Source of the DNA: Hermatobates lingyangjiaoensis
Taxonomy: Eukaryota > Arthropoda > Insecta > Hemiptera > Hermatobatidae
DNA length: 64,000 nucleotides
Assembly: GCA_026182355.1 (NCBI GenBank)
Contig: JAPFBL010000530.1
Location: 72,501 to 136,500 of the forward strand
Direction: 5' to 3'
The translations under genes were made by a program, and so were the position numbers. Below, one piece after another: positions 1 to 9,882 of this stretch; positions within the stretch are counted from its first letter, which is position 1; the number at the start of each line of letters is the position of its first letter. A model generated the notes under the pieces. It searched no databases. It had not been told where the DNA came from and was given only the letters and a program-made list of their open reading frames with translations.

Positions 1-146
1 AGCTTGGGGTATATAAGAATCTGTTTCCGTGCCTTAATAACAAGAAATAACAATTAAAATTGTCTCTGTCAATCACGTTCAGTGAATTTATTTTAATACA
101 TATTGCTATAATTTTTGAGTGACACAAAGAGTCACAGGTAATCTAG
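1..146 (+). mobile_element. Helitron-like 3' end, copy 1
   Basis: The fragment ends in a small hairpin (GTGAC at 119-123, GTCAC at 131-135), seven bases, then CTAG at 143-146 followed by T. A terminal hairpin just before CTRR is the usual 3' end of a Helitron. The same 100-odd bases recur at 55700-55779 and 57046-57159, ending at the same CTAG, which supports a real terminus. The 5' part lies outside the window. The Helitron assignment is inferred from end structure only; no Rep/helicase coding sequence is present. Confidence 0.5.
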
Positions 147-156
147 TATGTAATAC

Positions 157-305
157 ATAGTAAAACTATAAGTTATAGTTATACTATTTAAACTACAAGC
201 AATGCAGTAAATTATTTATTTAGTAAATCGTTCAGCTTTGTCTGCTTCACGTCTTTTCGCAGCAATTCATTTATAAAGTCTTCAAACTTATTATGAAAGT
301 CTTTG
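157..305 (+). repeat. Unclassified interspersed repeat X, copy 1
   Basis: About 140 bases are closely repeated in the same orientation at 28845-28990, sharing blocks such as TTATTTAGTAAATCG and GCTTCACGTCTTTTCGCAGC. No coding potential or terminal repeat is visible. In this copy it follows directly after a Helitron-like 3' end, so it may be part of a larger mobile element. Confidence 0.6.
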
Positions 306-921
306 TAAACCCTTATCAGTTTGATCATTTTCTTTCTTTCTTAAAAAAGAAAGTAAGATATGAAACAATTTTAAAAAGTTGAATAAAATTAAAGAAGAAA
401 TTAAAGAATTTCGTGCTGTTATACTCGTAGGTCTGCACTACTGCATACGTATCATGGTAGAGCAAATATTGTTTCAATTGAAATAATTTTAAATTTTGTA
501 ATTTAAGAAATAAGTTATTAATCATAAAAAATATTCAAGTAACCAAAAACATAGAGTCAGACTTGGAAAACGCTTTAAAATATACTGATGAAGACTTTAA
601 TAAAATTTAATTTGTGATTTCATCTGGTGTGTTATCAATAAGGTTATATTGATTACTATTGAAGACATTGAAAACAAACTATAATGAATAAATAGCAAGG
701 TCATTAATAATATAAATGTAAAAATTTCATCTTTTATTTTATTTTCTTTTTCCTTAGGAAGTTGAAATAAAATAAGACAATAGTTTCATATAACCAAAGA
801 AAAACCCAAGTTCCTGGAAAAGTTTTTGAATTATTCATTAAATATATTACAAGTTTTATAAATAATTATTTCATTAATTATTTTTTTTTATAACGCACAT
901 TGAATTTCAAATACAAGCCGA
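306..921. other. AT-rich sequence, nothing recognised
   Basis: Very A+T-rich single-copy-looking DNA. I see no gene, structured repeat or terminus; short open frames here have no family signature. Confidence 0.5.
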
Positions 922-1260
922 TCTACCCAGCATTGCCCGGGCTGTAGATTATACCCCGGGGTTTAAGTTATGGGCGTGCATCCCAAAAAAGAAATCCAGT
1001 TTTTTTTTAATAATTTGTTATTTTTCCTATAAATAGGGTACAATATACCATGCATCGCCATTGTGGATACATCATCAGCGGATGTTATGAAATATATAGT
1101 AAATTTTTGTTACTTTTTTAAAAAAATACCGTAGTTAGTTCCTCCTAAAAAAGTTATATAAGATCCATATGTTTCTTTGTATCTAAATGTCTCTAGTTTT
1201 ATTTGTATCGTGGACAGACAGACAAACTTTGTATTTTAAATATACAGATTTTGTAATTCA
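922..1260 (+). mobile_element. Helitron-like 5' end and body fragment
   Basis: Begins TCTACCCAGCATTGCCCGGG directly after an A. A near-identical start is seen on the minus strand at 38569 (TCTACTCGGCGTTGCCCGGG), also after an A. Helitrons begin with TC and insert between A and T. The body holds a block (1171-1191, TTTCTTTGTATCTAAATG) that also occurs on the minus strand near 37540, the same side relative to the 38569 end. Coding capacity is absent. The class is inferred from the ends. Confidence 0.45.
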
Positions 1261-1473
1261 TAATCTTAAATATGATTATTTCCAATTCATAATTTATATT
1301 ATTATCATACGTTTTAATAGAAACTTACTTCAGATATATTATTTATTTTTATCTATGAGATTTTTTTAAAAAAAAAGTTACTGCCTATGAAAGTTTACAC
1401 AACTATTGTAACTTAAAGTGTTGTAGTTTTCTTTTCAAGACAATACCAGGTGCCAATGTCATACTGTCTAGAA

Positions 1474-2136
1474 CAGTGGTTTTCAACCTGTGATCCGCGG
1501 ATCACTGGTGATCCGTGACGTTTACCCAGGGGATCCGCAAGACCTACAGATTCACAATGTAAAATTAATGTATTATCAATGTGTACACGTCAATGTAAGT
1601 ACAGTAGCACACTATCAATGCAATTAGTGCATCTTATCAAGATAACTCGTCGTTCACATCTAAAACCAGCAACTTTCGGTAACGTTAGGGAAGAACTGCG
1701 AGCCAAAATTTGAGTCGGGCAGTTCAGTTATGATGACGACCTACGTCATTTAATTGAAACCTTTAATTTAGCCAATACGTGACGCTCTGATTGTTTGCTT
1801 CTTGATCTGGACTCATTTTGGATTTTAACTGCAAAAGAATATCCATCAATCTCGAATAAAGGTCTGCGCATTCTCCTACAGTTTTCTACATCATACCTGT
1901 GTGAAATAGAATTTTCCACCATGACGAACATTAAAAGTGAGAAAAGAAATAAACTACTAGCACTTGAAGAAGAGATGCGTGTATGTCTTTTTATACCAGG
2001 CCAAACTTTCCAGTTCTGTTCAAAAATCACCAAGGACAAATTTCACATTAATTTGTAATTCTCTTGAATAAAAAAATTCAGATAGTACTGTATTGTGTTT
2101 TTGTGTTTATAAGCCGTTTTTATTTCATTAAAAAAA

Positions 2137-2176
<40 letters not shown>

Positions 2177-2243
2177 GGGGGATCTGCAAGAATAAATAAG
2201 CTCCTCGGCGGATCCGCGCCTGCAAAAAGGTTGAAAAGCACTG
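1474..2243 (+). mobile_element. hAT-superfamily transposon, internally deleted, with 8-bp target duplication
   Basis: Flanked by a perfect 8-bp duplication GTCTAGAA (1466-1473 and 2244-2251). The ends are inverted repeats: CAGTGGTTTTCAACCTG on the left, and the complement of the right end reads CAGTGCTTTTCAACCTT. Both ends continue into GATCCGCGG-like blocks. At 770 bp it is far shorter than an autonomous hAT, and it keeps only the C-terminal end of a transposase. A (TA)n tract at 2140-2171 lies near the right end. The TA-centred duplication (nnnTAnnn) is typical of the Buster branch of hATs. Confidence 0.92.
1795..2058 (+). pseudogene. hAT transposase C-terminal dimerisation region (ZBED-like remnant)
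   Basis: An open frame of about 87 codons inside the hAT element reads FWILTAKEYPSISNKGLRIL, then LLQFSTSYLCEIEFSTM and NIKSEKRNKL. This is the conserved hAT C-terminal dimerisation motif (W/F-x-Y-P...LL-F-STSYLCE--FS), best known from ZBED5/SCAND3-like host genes and Buster-type transposases. A full transposase is 500-700 residues with an N-terminal BED finger and a DDE/RNase-H core; both are missing. The first Met is internal and not a real start. It ends in TAA shortly before the right terminal repeat, as expected for the natural stop. It is a dead fragment, not a host gene. Confidence 0.85.
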
Positions 2244-2589
2244 GTCTAGAATCTAGAAGGACAGAAAGGGTTCGAAACATCGCCATCCTTTTTTTACCTT
2301 CTTCATGATACAATATTTTAAAATAATCAGGTATATTCCGACCCCATGAACTATTTTTCTGTAAGTTTTTATTAAAATCTGTGGGATATATTTGTGAGGG
2401 ACTATTATTAAGTAAGTAAGTGAATTAATAATAATTAAGTGAATTAATTAATAATTAAGGATAGTAAGTGAAGCATTATTAAAATCATTTGTTTGTGCAA
2501 TCCGTAATTGTGTGGTTTTTACTCATTTGAGGTAAAATGGAAAAGCAAACAAAAGTCTCCACACAAATGAAGTTTTATTCAACAACAAC

Positions 2590-2622
2590 AACGCGTTTCG
2601 AACACTTTGTGTTCATCATCAG
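2590..2622 (-). ncRNA. Hammerhead-like ribozyme motif, family A (left arm)
   Basis: On the minus strand: CTGATGA, extra T, helix II GAACAC/GTGTTC closed by a 3-base loop, GAAA, then CGCG (self-complementary) and TT. The six helix II pairs are perfect. The single palindromic CGCG in place of helix III implies pairing between two RNA molecules. Activity is inferred, not shown. Confidence 0.6.
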
Positions 2623-2705
2623 GAAGACACCAAAGGATGTGATGATGAAGGGTTGCTCCAGTGAAAACAACCCTTGTCCTTCAGCACCACATCATTGGTG
2701 TCTTC

Positions 2706-2738
2706 CTGATGATGAACACAATGAGTTCGAAACGCGTT
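2706..2738 (+). ncRNA. Hammerhead-like ribozyme motif, family A (right arm)
   Basis: CTGATGA, extra T, helix II GAAC/GTTC, GAAA, CGCG, TT. Helix II is shorter than in the left-arm copy because of a base change in the loop side. Core bases are intact. Confidence 0.6.
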
Positions 2739-2805
2739 GTTGTTGTTGAATAAAACTTCATTTGTGTGGAGACTTTTGTTTGTTTATCCATTTTTACCTC
2801 AGAAT

Positions 2806-3566
2806 CATTATTAAAAATATTAAGTTTAATAACTATTATTAAATAATAAATTTCATGAAATTATTGTTTAATTATAAAATAATTAATTATATATTACATA
2901 TATTAAGAACGATCATTTTTAAATTAAAAAAAAAAACATGAACCACGAATTTTCATACTAATAGAGACCAAGACAGGACCGGAAATTGGTAACACTGGAA
3001 AGTGGTAGCCTAATGGAGGGTAGGGAGGGCTAAGTCGTTGACAGACATACATCAACACCTGACCTCACTAACACTTTCTAGAAGTGTTAAGCTATCTCAA
3101 ATTCATTTACTTTAGCACACTACATATTTCATTTAAATAAAAAATTATCAATACATAATGAACTTTATAATGAACAATAAAAAAAGTTAGATTTTGCTTA
3201 AGATAACGAAATTGGAATAGCCAAAACTAATCTGCTCGGTCTCACTTTGCCCCTCATTGTGAATTATCAATACCTAAGTGATAATTTATGCTATTCGGAA
3301 GAAAAAAAAGTACGTAAAATTAAAAGTACTGTTTCTTGAAGTACGGAAATACGAGAGTTGAGTGTATTGGTTCGTCACTCGCCTTCATAGAAACAGATAT
3401 CATCCTATGGAACAAAGAATGGATTCAGGGGGCTTCAAAACATAAATCTTGTGTTTATTTATAACCATCAAAATTACTTACAATAATATAAAAAAAAAAA
3501 AAATGAAAATAAATCTCAAAATAATATTGGGGTAAAATATTATATCTTTCCTTTATGTTAATGAGA
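2806..3566. other. AT-rich sequence, nothing recognised
   Basis: Contains short A runs and low-complexity TTA/AAT stretches; no element ends, RNA genes or coding signature seen. Confidence 0.5.
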
Positions 3567-3567
3567 A

Positions 3568-3795
3568 GCTAGGTTAGCTCAGTGTTAAAATACTCGCCTC
3601 TAAACTGGTTGGTCCGAGGTTCGATACCCACTTGGCCCTCCATTTATTTACGTGGGAGGTGAATAAATCTGAGCATATCGTCCCTGGGAGAGGACGTTAA
3701 GCCTGTACAATGTCAGGTACTCGTTAAAGAGCCCTAATCTAATAAATACACTTGAGTTGGGCAAAATTTAAGACTCCCAATATAGAATCAACAAG
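3568..3795 (+). mobile_element. tRNA-derived SINE
   Basis: The head has an A-box-like GGTTAGCTCAGTG and a B-box GGTTCGATACC (RNA polymerase III internal promoter). A body shared by all SINEs here follows: TGAATAAATCTGAGCA, GAGGACGTTAAGCC, ACACTTGAGTTGGGCAAAAT, then TAGAATCAAC. One base is missing from the A-box (AGTGTTAA), so it is an old copy. It is not a tRNA gene: no acceptor-stem pairing and the body continues 150 bases further. Confidence 0.85.
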
Positions 3796-3814
3796 TATTC
3801 TGTCTCGCCTATTA

Positions 3815-4310
3815 CTTAAAATGGGTGCCAAATTATAAATGAGCCATATTTGCCTCCCTTATAAGTGTCGGCGTTAGAAAACAATCGAATAACCTTTGTA
3901 TTGATGATAGTTAATACTGAAGGGTAAATTGTGTTCAGTTCGTTTAATACCCCTATTATGGTATGTCCCAGACTATCTCTACTTCACAGGTCATTTGAAA
4001 AGGAAATGAGTGGTATTTGCATAATCAGCTTGTGGTATGACTCGTGGATACAGTAAATGCAAAGAGCTTGTTAAACGCCCAGGAGAACTAAAATGAAGTC
4101 TGGTTTGTCGATTCCTGTGGGAGATAAAACCAGGAGTTTCGAATTAATTATAAATTTCGTTTCTTTAATAGCATCAATATAATTAAGAGAATATAATTAT
4201 TATGGCCTTAATGCTGAACACGACTTGAATAGGGGGCATGAATGACTGGGCGACATATAGCTATAAACGAACTATAAACATTGTAGCAAACAGCAGAGTT
4301 GTTAAAAAAA
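3815..4310. other. Mostly unclassified sequence with one short repeated block
   Basis: The first 40 bases (AAATGGGTGCCAAATTATAA, then ATGAGCCATATT) resemble 12048-12090. The rest shows no coding or terminal signal. Confidence 0.4.
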
Positions 4311-4311
4311 A

Positions 4312-4570
4312 AACAACGTTTTTGCTAAATTTGTATAACATCATCAGGCCTGAGCAACAAACATGTTATACAACAGAGAAATAGATACAATAGAACAGTA
4401 ATTGAAATAAAAATATTACAAAACTCATTTCATATGACAGAACCCCAAAGTTCGTGAGATTCTGTTGTTTGAGGTGAGTTTTGTAATATTTTCATTTCAA
4501 CTACAGCTCCATTGTATCTTGTACAACAACAAACAAGCCCTGATGATGGTAAACAAATACAACATTGCCC
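4312..4570. repeat. Imperfect inverted repeat with eroded hammerhead core
   Basis: Arms near 4365-4428 and 4473-4535 are inverted copies (AAATATTACAAAACTCA versus its complement). CTGATGA cores survive on both strands, at 4346-4352 (minus) and near 4538 (plus), but no clean helix II plus GAAA follows. A related eroded copy lies at 18595-18660 (block GCTAAATTTGTATA). Confidence 0.5.
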
Positions 4571-4672
4571 TATAACCTTTGCTGTTTGCTATTATTCCTG
4601 CGATCGCGAAAATATAAAATTAGTTATAAACTTTATATATTATTATTACCACTGAGGTTAGTATGATTTATG

Positions 4673-4842
4673 TTATTAATATGGCAAACCGTCATACCTC
4701 GTAAGATGATGTTGGAGTCGCTGGAGCGCTTTCGGACGTTGTCCATCTTAGATTATTTGCGATCGAAGATGGACAACGTCCGAAAGCGCTCCAACGACTC
4801 CAACATCATCTTACGAGGTATGATAGTTTGCCATATTAATAA
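4673..4842. mobile_element. Foldback (hairpin) element
   Basis: Arms of 77 bases (4673-4749 and 4766-4842) are inverted copies with about three mismatches, around a 16-base centre. Outer ends read TTATTAATATGGCAAAC. A relative lies at 34571-35107 with ends TTATTAGTATGAGAAACC and the shared inner block CGTCCGAAAGC. The two also share about 20 flanking bases on the left (ACTGAGGTTAGTATGATTTA versus ACTGAGGTTATTATGATTTA), so the true element edge may lie farther out. No protein is encoded. Confidence 0.8.
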
Positions 4843-4924
4843 TATAAATATAAACATTATGTTTAGGGTTTTTATGAGTTTTAATGATTACATTTGTACT
4901 TTTAGCTTTTTAGTGCTAACATGA

Positions 4925-6020
4925 TAATAATCTGGAATTTTTTTCCTACGTAAAAATGCAGATTGCCTGTGCACTGTAATATATTAGTCTGTCCCACCCC
5001 ATTTTTCTTAAACATTGGGATAGATAAATAACTTGGGTAAGGCAAAATTGTCTCTCGTTGTTGAAACAGCCAGGAAATGTGCTAAATCATAACCGAATTG
5101 GCGCCACAACAGTAATAGTATGAACAACGATTTCTTTGGTTTTGGTTTTTTTCTTTTAAGAGGGCGAGAGACTGACAAGTCAGCCCTCCAATTCTGATTC
5201 CTCCAGGGAATATTGCTCTCAAATTGATCCTACATTGAGAGTACTTCATTTTGCCTAACGTTATTTTTATTATTTTACATAGTCACAACAACGTCAATGT
5301 AACATTACCAGTGACAACGATGAAAGAAATACATACATTTCCACATAGAGGCAGGAGGGAAGAAATAAGCCAGTAATTATACTTCCTGGCGTGAAAAATA
5401 AGTTATAAAAGTTAGATTAAATTTACAAGTCACTAGAGTAATTCACACCAATAAGTCTCATGGCCACTTTCTCTTCAGGCGCCTTTGGGGATTTCCTGGG
5501 ATATTTATTGAGGAGATGTTTAGGACTAAGGGATTATTATTGCTAAAAAGATTTTTGTAAAAAGCTTTGTTGCGAGATATTGCTACTTGATGAACTCAAG
5601 AGCAATATCCTGTAATGGATATGAGCAATATCCTGAAATGGGTATGAGCAATACTGATGAAAGTATGAGCATTCTTGTTGAAATTCTGAGGTCTGAATAG
5701 ATTGGTTAATTTGGTATGTAAAAAGGACAATGAAGAATTTTTGACTGAAGAGCTTGTATCCTTTGGGCATTGCTAGATTTTGTTGCTCCCTAGTCTAAAT
5801 ATTTGCCTAACTTAAGTTAAAATATCCTAAAGAAGAAAAAAAAAGAATGATAAAATAGTTAAAGGAATTAATACTAAAATCAAATTTTTAAAATACAATA
5901 ATAATAATTTCTATATGTTTTAAAAGTGAAATAATTTATATTAAAGAAAAAGAAATGTTTTAACTGAAAAGCATGTTTGATCCCTATTTATAGTAGGAGT
6001 GTGTAACACGTATTACACAT
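4925..6020. other. Unclassified sequence with a small tandem repeat
   Basis: A 23-24 base unit containing GAGCAATATCCTG is repeated in tandem between 5598 and 5660 in decaying copies. On the minus strand this gives a 75-codon open frame (5543-5770) with repetitive composition; I do not recognise it as a gene. Confidence 0.4.
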
Positions 6021-6024
6021 CGTA

Positions 6025-6178
6025 CAGGCTCAGGGTCAACAGTTTAACGTCCACTCCGAAGGACTTGATTAGATTTATTCACCTCCAACGTGAATAAATC
6101 AATGGCCAGAGTGGGTATTGAACCTTAGACCTACCAGTTCTGAGGCGAGTACGTTAACCACTGAGCTAACATGGCAGC
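6025..6178 (-). mobile_element. tRNA-derived SINE, 5' half
   Basis: Complement of the SINE head: GAGCTAACATGG at the A-box end, GGTATTGAACC at the B-box (one change from GGTTCGATACC), and the TTATTCACCTCCAACGTGAA body block. It ends after the ACGTCC block; the LINE-like tail is missing. Confidence 0.85.
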
Positions 6179-6179
6179 A

Positions 6180-6585
6180 AGAAGTAATAGTAATTTAATA
6201 TTGTTGTTAAATGGAGGCAGAACAATATTTTTCTTACAGTTTATCATTGAAAAGATAGCAATACTTTAGAAAATGAGGTGAAATATCACCAGATTAATAT
6301 TTATGATTCTAAAAGTATTCAACTCCTTTAATAAAAGAGAACGTGCAATTCAACAATTGGTGATACGATAGAATGAAAATAAATACAATATATTGGATTT
6401 GACGACGAAAGAATACTGCAACCAGTCTGTCTCTATACATTCAATACTCCCAAGCCAAATAACACATTCATCATCCATTACCTTTTTCTAAGTAATCAAG
6501 TAAATTATTTAAGTTTAATTAGTTACTATTACTTAAATTCCTAAATGTTTTAAGCCGTGCAAGTTATTAAGAAAATCAATAAGAT
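6180..6585. other. AT-rich sequence, nothing recognised
   Basis: No element ends or coding signal seen. Confidence 0.45.
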
Positions 6586-6697
6586 TGATTATAACCATAA
6601 TCATGGTTATAGGTGGTTATGGTTATGATTATGGTTTATATATATATATATATATATTTAAATTCGAGTATTTAGGAAACAGTCCTTCCTTAATACA

Positions 6698-6784
6698 CGT
6701 CAGATTGAATTTACGGCCTATTGTTTTTTTAATTAATTTTTTGGATAACTTTTCCAAAGCCCTTAATAGTTTTTTAAATTTACA
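6698..6784 (-). pseudogene. PLE-type protein N-terminal fragment, left arm
   Basis: The minus strand reads 29 codons without a stop: FKKLLRALEKLSKKLIKKT then IGRKFNLT. The LEKLSKK block matches fragments at 28297-28425 (ILEKLSKKVIK), 10967-11088 (NLEKVCRKHTK) and 22813-22902 (KLEKLCKKQIQ). I infer the start of a Penelope-like retroelement protein. The reverse transcriptase and GIY-YIG domains are absent. It runs straight towards a (TA)n tract (6639-6658). Confidence 0.5.
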
Positions 6785-6897
6785 AGGAATTAGGTAGATT
6801 AACTCACCATGAGTTTGGTTTTCAATAGTTGGAAACGTTGGAAAAAAATATAACTATTGTAAACCAAACTTATGGTGAGTTAATCTACCTAGTTCCT

Positions 6898-6984
6898 TGT
6901 GAATTTAAAAAACTATTAAGGGCTTTGGAAAATTAATCCACAAAATTAATTCAAAAAACAATAGGCCGTAAATTCAATCTGACA
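6898..6984 (+). pseudogene. PLE-type protein N-terminal fragment, right arm
   Basis: Plus-strand mirror of the 6698-6784 fragment, 29 codons with one internal stop (TAA in place of the K after LEN). It ends in the (TA)n at 6986. Same interpretation as the left arm. Confidence 0.5.
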
Positions 6985-7020
6985 TTATATATATATATAT
7001 ATATTGGATTACTAGCTGTT

Positions 7021-7200
7021 GCGTCTACAACGTGCTTGGTCTTCCTTTATATTTATCCTGAAACCAGATTGCCCGAAAATTTGAGTTTATAAGTGTGAGT
7101 ATTTACTTTGTGTGTTACCTATCTTCAATTTTGAACTGTTATTGTGTCCAGTTTGGATCGTATTTCCGTTTATTAAGTGAGTGATATATATATATATCAT
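7021..7200 (+). repeat. Hammerhead family 4 fragment
   Basis: Contains CCGAAAATTTGAGTTTATAAG and then TCCAGTTTGGATCGT before a (TA)n at 7185-7198. This is the outer half of the family seen in full at 11430-11715. Its CTGAAGA core is lost here (CTGAAACC remains). Confidence 0.6.
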
Positions 7201-7202
7201 TT

Positions 7203-7316
7203 ACAACATCCTCAGAAAAATTTAAATCTTTCTAAGTATTGTTATAAACGAACAAATAGGTTAGCTCAGTGATTACGTATTCGCCTCTGAACTATCCATA
7301 ACCATATATAACCACC
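7203..7316 (+). repeat. Left arm of a long inverted repeat carrying a SINE head
   Basis: Matches the complement of 8624-8728: TTACAACATCCTCAG, TTTAAATCTTTCTAAG, TTATAAACGAA, then GGTTAGCTCAGT and TATCCATAACCAT. The SINE head (A-box) is present in both arms, so the SINE fragment was there before the inverted duplication. The left arm keeps 22 bases (GATTACGTATTCGCCTCTGA...) that the right arm lacks. The pair now encloses the mariner element. Confidence 0.75.
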
Positions 7317-7501
7317 TAATCCATATAACTATATATATATATATATAATCTGTTATATATATATTATATATATATTTTTCTTATTAGTTTTTCTAGTCTT
7401 CTCATACTTGACTTCCATGTGTTATAAGACAATTTCATTTTCTTTGGAATTAAGAAAAAGTTTAAAACTCCAATTAGGTATTAGCTTTAATAAAACATAT
7501 A

Positions 7502-8416
7502 CGAGGTGTGTAAATAAAGTAGTGAGACTGATTTTTTTTAAATTTTCTATTCAAATATAATTACAATGTGATATTGTCACCTTCAAAATAGTTCCCTTCT
7601 GAAGCCACACAGCGCTGGAGACGGTCCTTCCAATCATTGTAGCATTGCTGGAACTCGGATTCTGGAATGGCCTTCAGCTGGTCGGTTACAGCAGTTTGTA
7701 TGTTTTGTAGTGTCCCGAAATGAGTTCCCTTGAGGTGATTTTTCAATCTCGGGAAGAGGAAAAAGTCACAAGGACTCAAGTCTGGTGAATAAGGAGGCTG
7801 AGGAGCAACAGGAATGTTTTTACTGGCCAAAAACTCGTTTATTGAGATGGCAGTGTGACAGGGCGCGTTGTCGTGATGCAACACCCACTTGTCTTTGATG
7901 TTTGGCCGCACACGAAGGACTCTTTTTCGAAGTCTTTCAAGGACCTCACGGTAGAAGTGCTGATTAAGCGTCGATCTGAACGCACAAGGTTCCGTACTCT
8001 GTTGACATTTTCATCGGTGTTTGCACTTGAAGGCCTTCCGCTTCGTGGTTCATCTTCAATCGACTCTCTTCCTTCTGAAAATTCCTTAAACCACCGAAAA
8101 ACCTGTGCCCTTGATAAAACACGTTCTCCATAGGCCTCCTGAAGTTTTTCAAAAGTTTCGGTTGCATTATGTCCAAGTCTGAAGCAAATTTGATTGCACA
8201 CTGCTGCTCAACTTTGAGGTCACTCATTTTTAAAACGCTCAAGAAAAAACCATTTCACGAAAACCAACGCTACGGACAAACAAATGACTGTGGCGAGTTC
8301 AGATTCATACTGGAGGCGCATCACACGTGACCTGACGCTACTCAAGGCCACGCGTCTCCAGCGTTGCCAGATCGAAAGCGACGTTGCCAGTCTCACTACT
8401 TTATTTATACACCTCG
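7502..8416 (-). mobile_element. mariner transposon with both ends, internally deleted
   Basis: Ends are near-perfect 29-base inverted repeats (CGAGGTGTGTAAATAAAGTA... and its complement) flanked by TA on both sides (7500-7501, 8417-8418), the mariner target duplication. The element is 915 bp against about 1.3 kb for a full-length mariner, so roughly 0.4 kb has been lost from the middle of the transposase gene. The well-kept ends suggest it could once have been moved in trans. Confidence 0.95.
7561..8226 (-). pseudogene. mariner transposase, deleted and frameshifted
   Basis: Starts MSDLKVEQQCAIKF (ATG at 8226), then shifts frame into RLGHNATETFEKLQ and VLSRAQVFRWFKEFSEGRES, the mariner N-terminal helix-turn-helix region. 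The DNA-binding part ends near VRSDRRL; the block holding the first catalytic Asp and the WVPHEL-like linker is deleted. The C-terminal part resumes in another frame with VLHHDNAPCHTA and PPYSPDLSPCDFFLF. The second and third catalytic Asp are 34 residues apart, the D34D signature of mariner proper. It ends NYFEGDNITL with a stop. Nonfunctional. Confidence 0.93.
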
Positions 8417-8419
8417 TAT

Positions 8420-8620
8420 ATAGTTAGCTCAAAAACGAAGAAAAGAAACACACAGAGAAATAGACACACTTACAAACTCAGTGTAACTCAGTTACTTACA
8501 ATTTACTTATAACTTACTTACAACTTACAAAACATGTAAGTATGGCTCTTTCTTTGTTTTTGAGCTGATTTGCGTCCAGTTTGGATCGTTTTTTTCGAAT
8601 TTTGAGTGAAATATATATAC
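8420..8620. repeat. Hammerhead family 4 fragments, inverted
   Basis: Holds ACACAGAGAAATAGACACAC, TTACAAACTCA and, in the other direction, TTGCGTCCAGTTTGGATCGT. These are outer parts of the family at 11430-11715, without a preserved core. A 20-base TTACTTACAA-type tandem lies at 8495-8535. Confidence 0.5.
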
Positions 8621-8623
8621 ATT

Positions 8624-8728
8624 TATGGTTATGGATAACTATTACTGAGCTAACCTATTTTTTCGTTTATAACAACACTTAGAAAGATTTAAATGTTTTC
8701 TGAGGATGTTGTAAACGAAGAACAGAAG
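8624..8728 (-). repeat. Right arm of long inverted repeat, with eroded hammerhead
   Basis: Mirror of 7203-7316. On the plus strand 8700-8722 reads CTGAGGA, extra T, GTT/AAC stem, then GAAG where GAAA is expected, so the core is damaged. Confidence 0.65.
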
Positions 8729-8739
8729 AAACACTGTGA

Positions 8740-9410
8740 AAGTCGTTTAAACTTAGATAAAGTAAAATAAAAGGCCTTTTTTGATCGAGTAATTTGATTC
8801 TAGCCTATACTAAAATAGTTACCAGTTAACAAAATCAGTCGCATGATGTAAAGATGTGACGTCTGTTGTAGTGAAGTTTGAAAGAAACAAGAGTCTAAAG
8901 GCAACGAAATACGTTTGAAGTTAAGTAAGGTAAATTCAGGACTATTGAAGTACAATAAAACCAGTTAAGTTGTATTTTGAGTCTGACACTTTTCTTTGAT
9001 TTTCATTGTAGTTTTTTGGCAAGAATACAGGTAGAAATGTCGATTTGAAGTCGACCTAGCACACAAGCATTCCTCCAATAACATTAGTTGATTGAAGATT
9101 TTTTTCTATACATCTTAAGACTCAACTACATGAAGTTTTTTTTTAAAATAAGAAAAAAAAACGCTAAAGATACTAAAAATAACAAAAAATACCTTAATAA
9201 ATAATTTAAATAATCCTCTATGTCTTATTTAAAAAGAAAAAATGAAATCAAGCTAAAAAAAAGGAAACACAAAAATAACTCTATTATGAAACTCATTGTC
9301 CAAAAAAAGAAAACGTCAACTTCTGCTTTTACATACGAGCAATGAGTCATCAACGAGTTGCTCTTATCCGGGTAAATGATTTTAAAATTTATTAAAATAT
9401 TAACTATTAC
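8740..9410. other. AT-rich sequence, nothing recognised
   Basis: Only A/T homopolymer runs; no repeat ends or coding signal. Confidence 0.45.
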
Positions 9411-9414
9411 TTTA

Positions 9415-9525
9415 CTAAATTCGTTCTCGATATTTTGATGGAATTACATGTTTTGATGTTCCAGAAGTAGTTTTATGAAGTTTTTTTTATGATGTCTGTG
9501 TGTGTGTCCGTGAGAATTAATCAGG
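9415..9525 (+). repeat. Repeat Z, partial copy
   Basis: Decayed version of the 9685-10135 repeat, keeping GGAATTACATGTTTTGA and TTTATGAAG before a short TG run. Confidence 0.5.
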
Positions 9526-9684
9526 ATTCAGTTTATTGTTTATCTCGTAAGACAAACTCTAAATGTCTTACTACAGAGTCTAATGCTACCCATTTTATAT
9601 GACACAGCCAGATGAACCTAAGACCTTATTATTGAAGTAATAACACTGGCCCTCAGGGGTGCTGATTCCTAAAATCATCGTTAT

Positions 9685-9794
9685 TTTTACTTTCCTATGA
9701 GTAAAGTATAGTGATCGTGAAAAAAATTCGATCGCGAGGTTTTGACGGAATTACATGTTTGGAGGTCTCAAAAGTCGTTTTATAAAGGTTTTTC

Positions 9795-9882
<88 letters not shown>

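Larger units (their letters stand above)
2527..2805. repeat. Head-to-head palindrome of hammerhead repeat family A
   Basis: Two arms of about 110-130 bases are inverted copies of each other: left about 2527-2655, right about 2670-2805. Both outer parts read AAGTCTCCACACAAATGAAG towards the motif. Each arm carries one hammerhead-like motif transcribed outward. A transcript across the whole would fold back on itself. Confidence 0.85.
6690..6990. repeat. Palindromic pair of PLE-type fragments flanked by (TA)n
   Basis: Arms about 6701-6838 and 6850-6984 are inverted copies of roughly 135 bases with scattered mismatches and indels. Both outer ends run into (TA)n (6639-6658 and 6986-7003). The centre carries a degenerate GAAACGTTGG-type block at 6831-6842. 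Just upstream, 6590-6640 is a GGTTAT/ATAACC repeat. Confidence 0.8.

Noticed and set aside
5543..5770. Possible small gene on the minus strand
   Set aside because: Composition comes from a decaying 23-24 base tandem repeat; no recognisable domain or signal.
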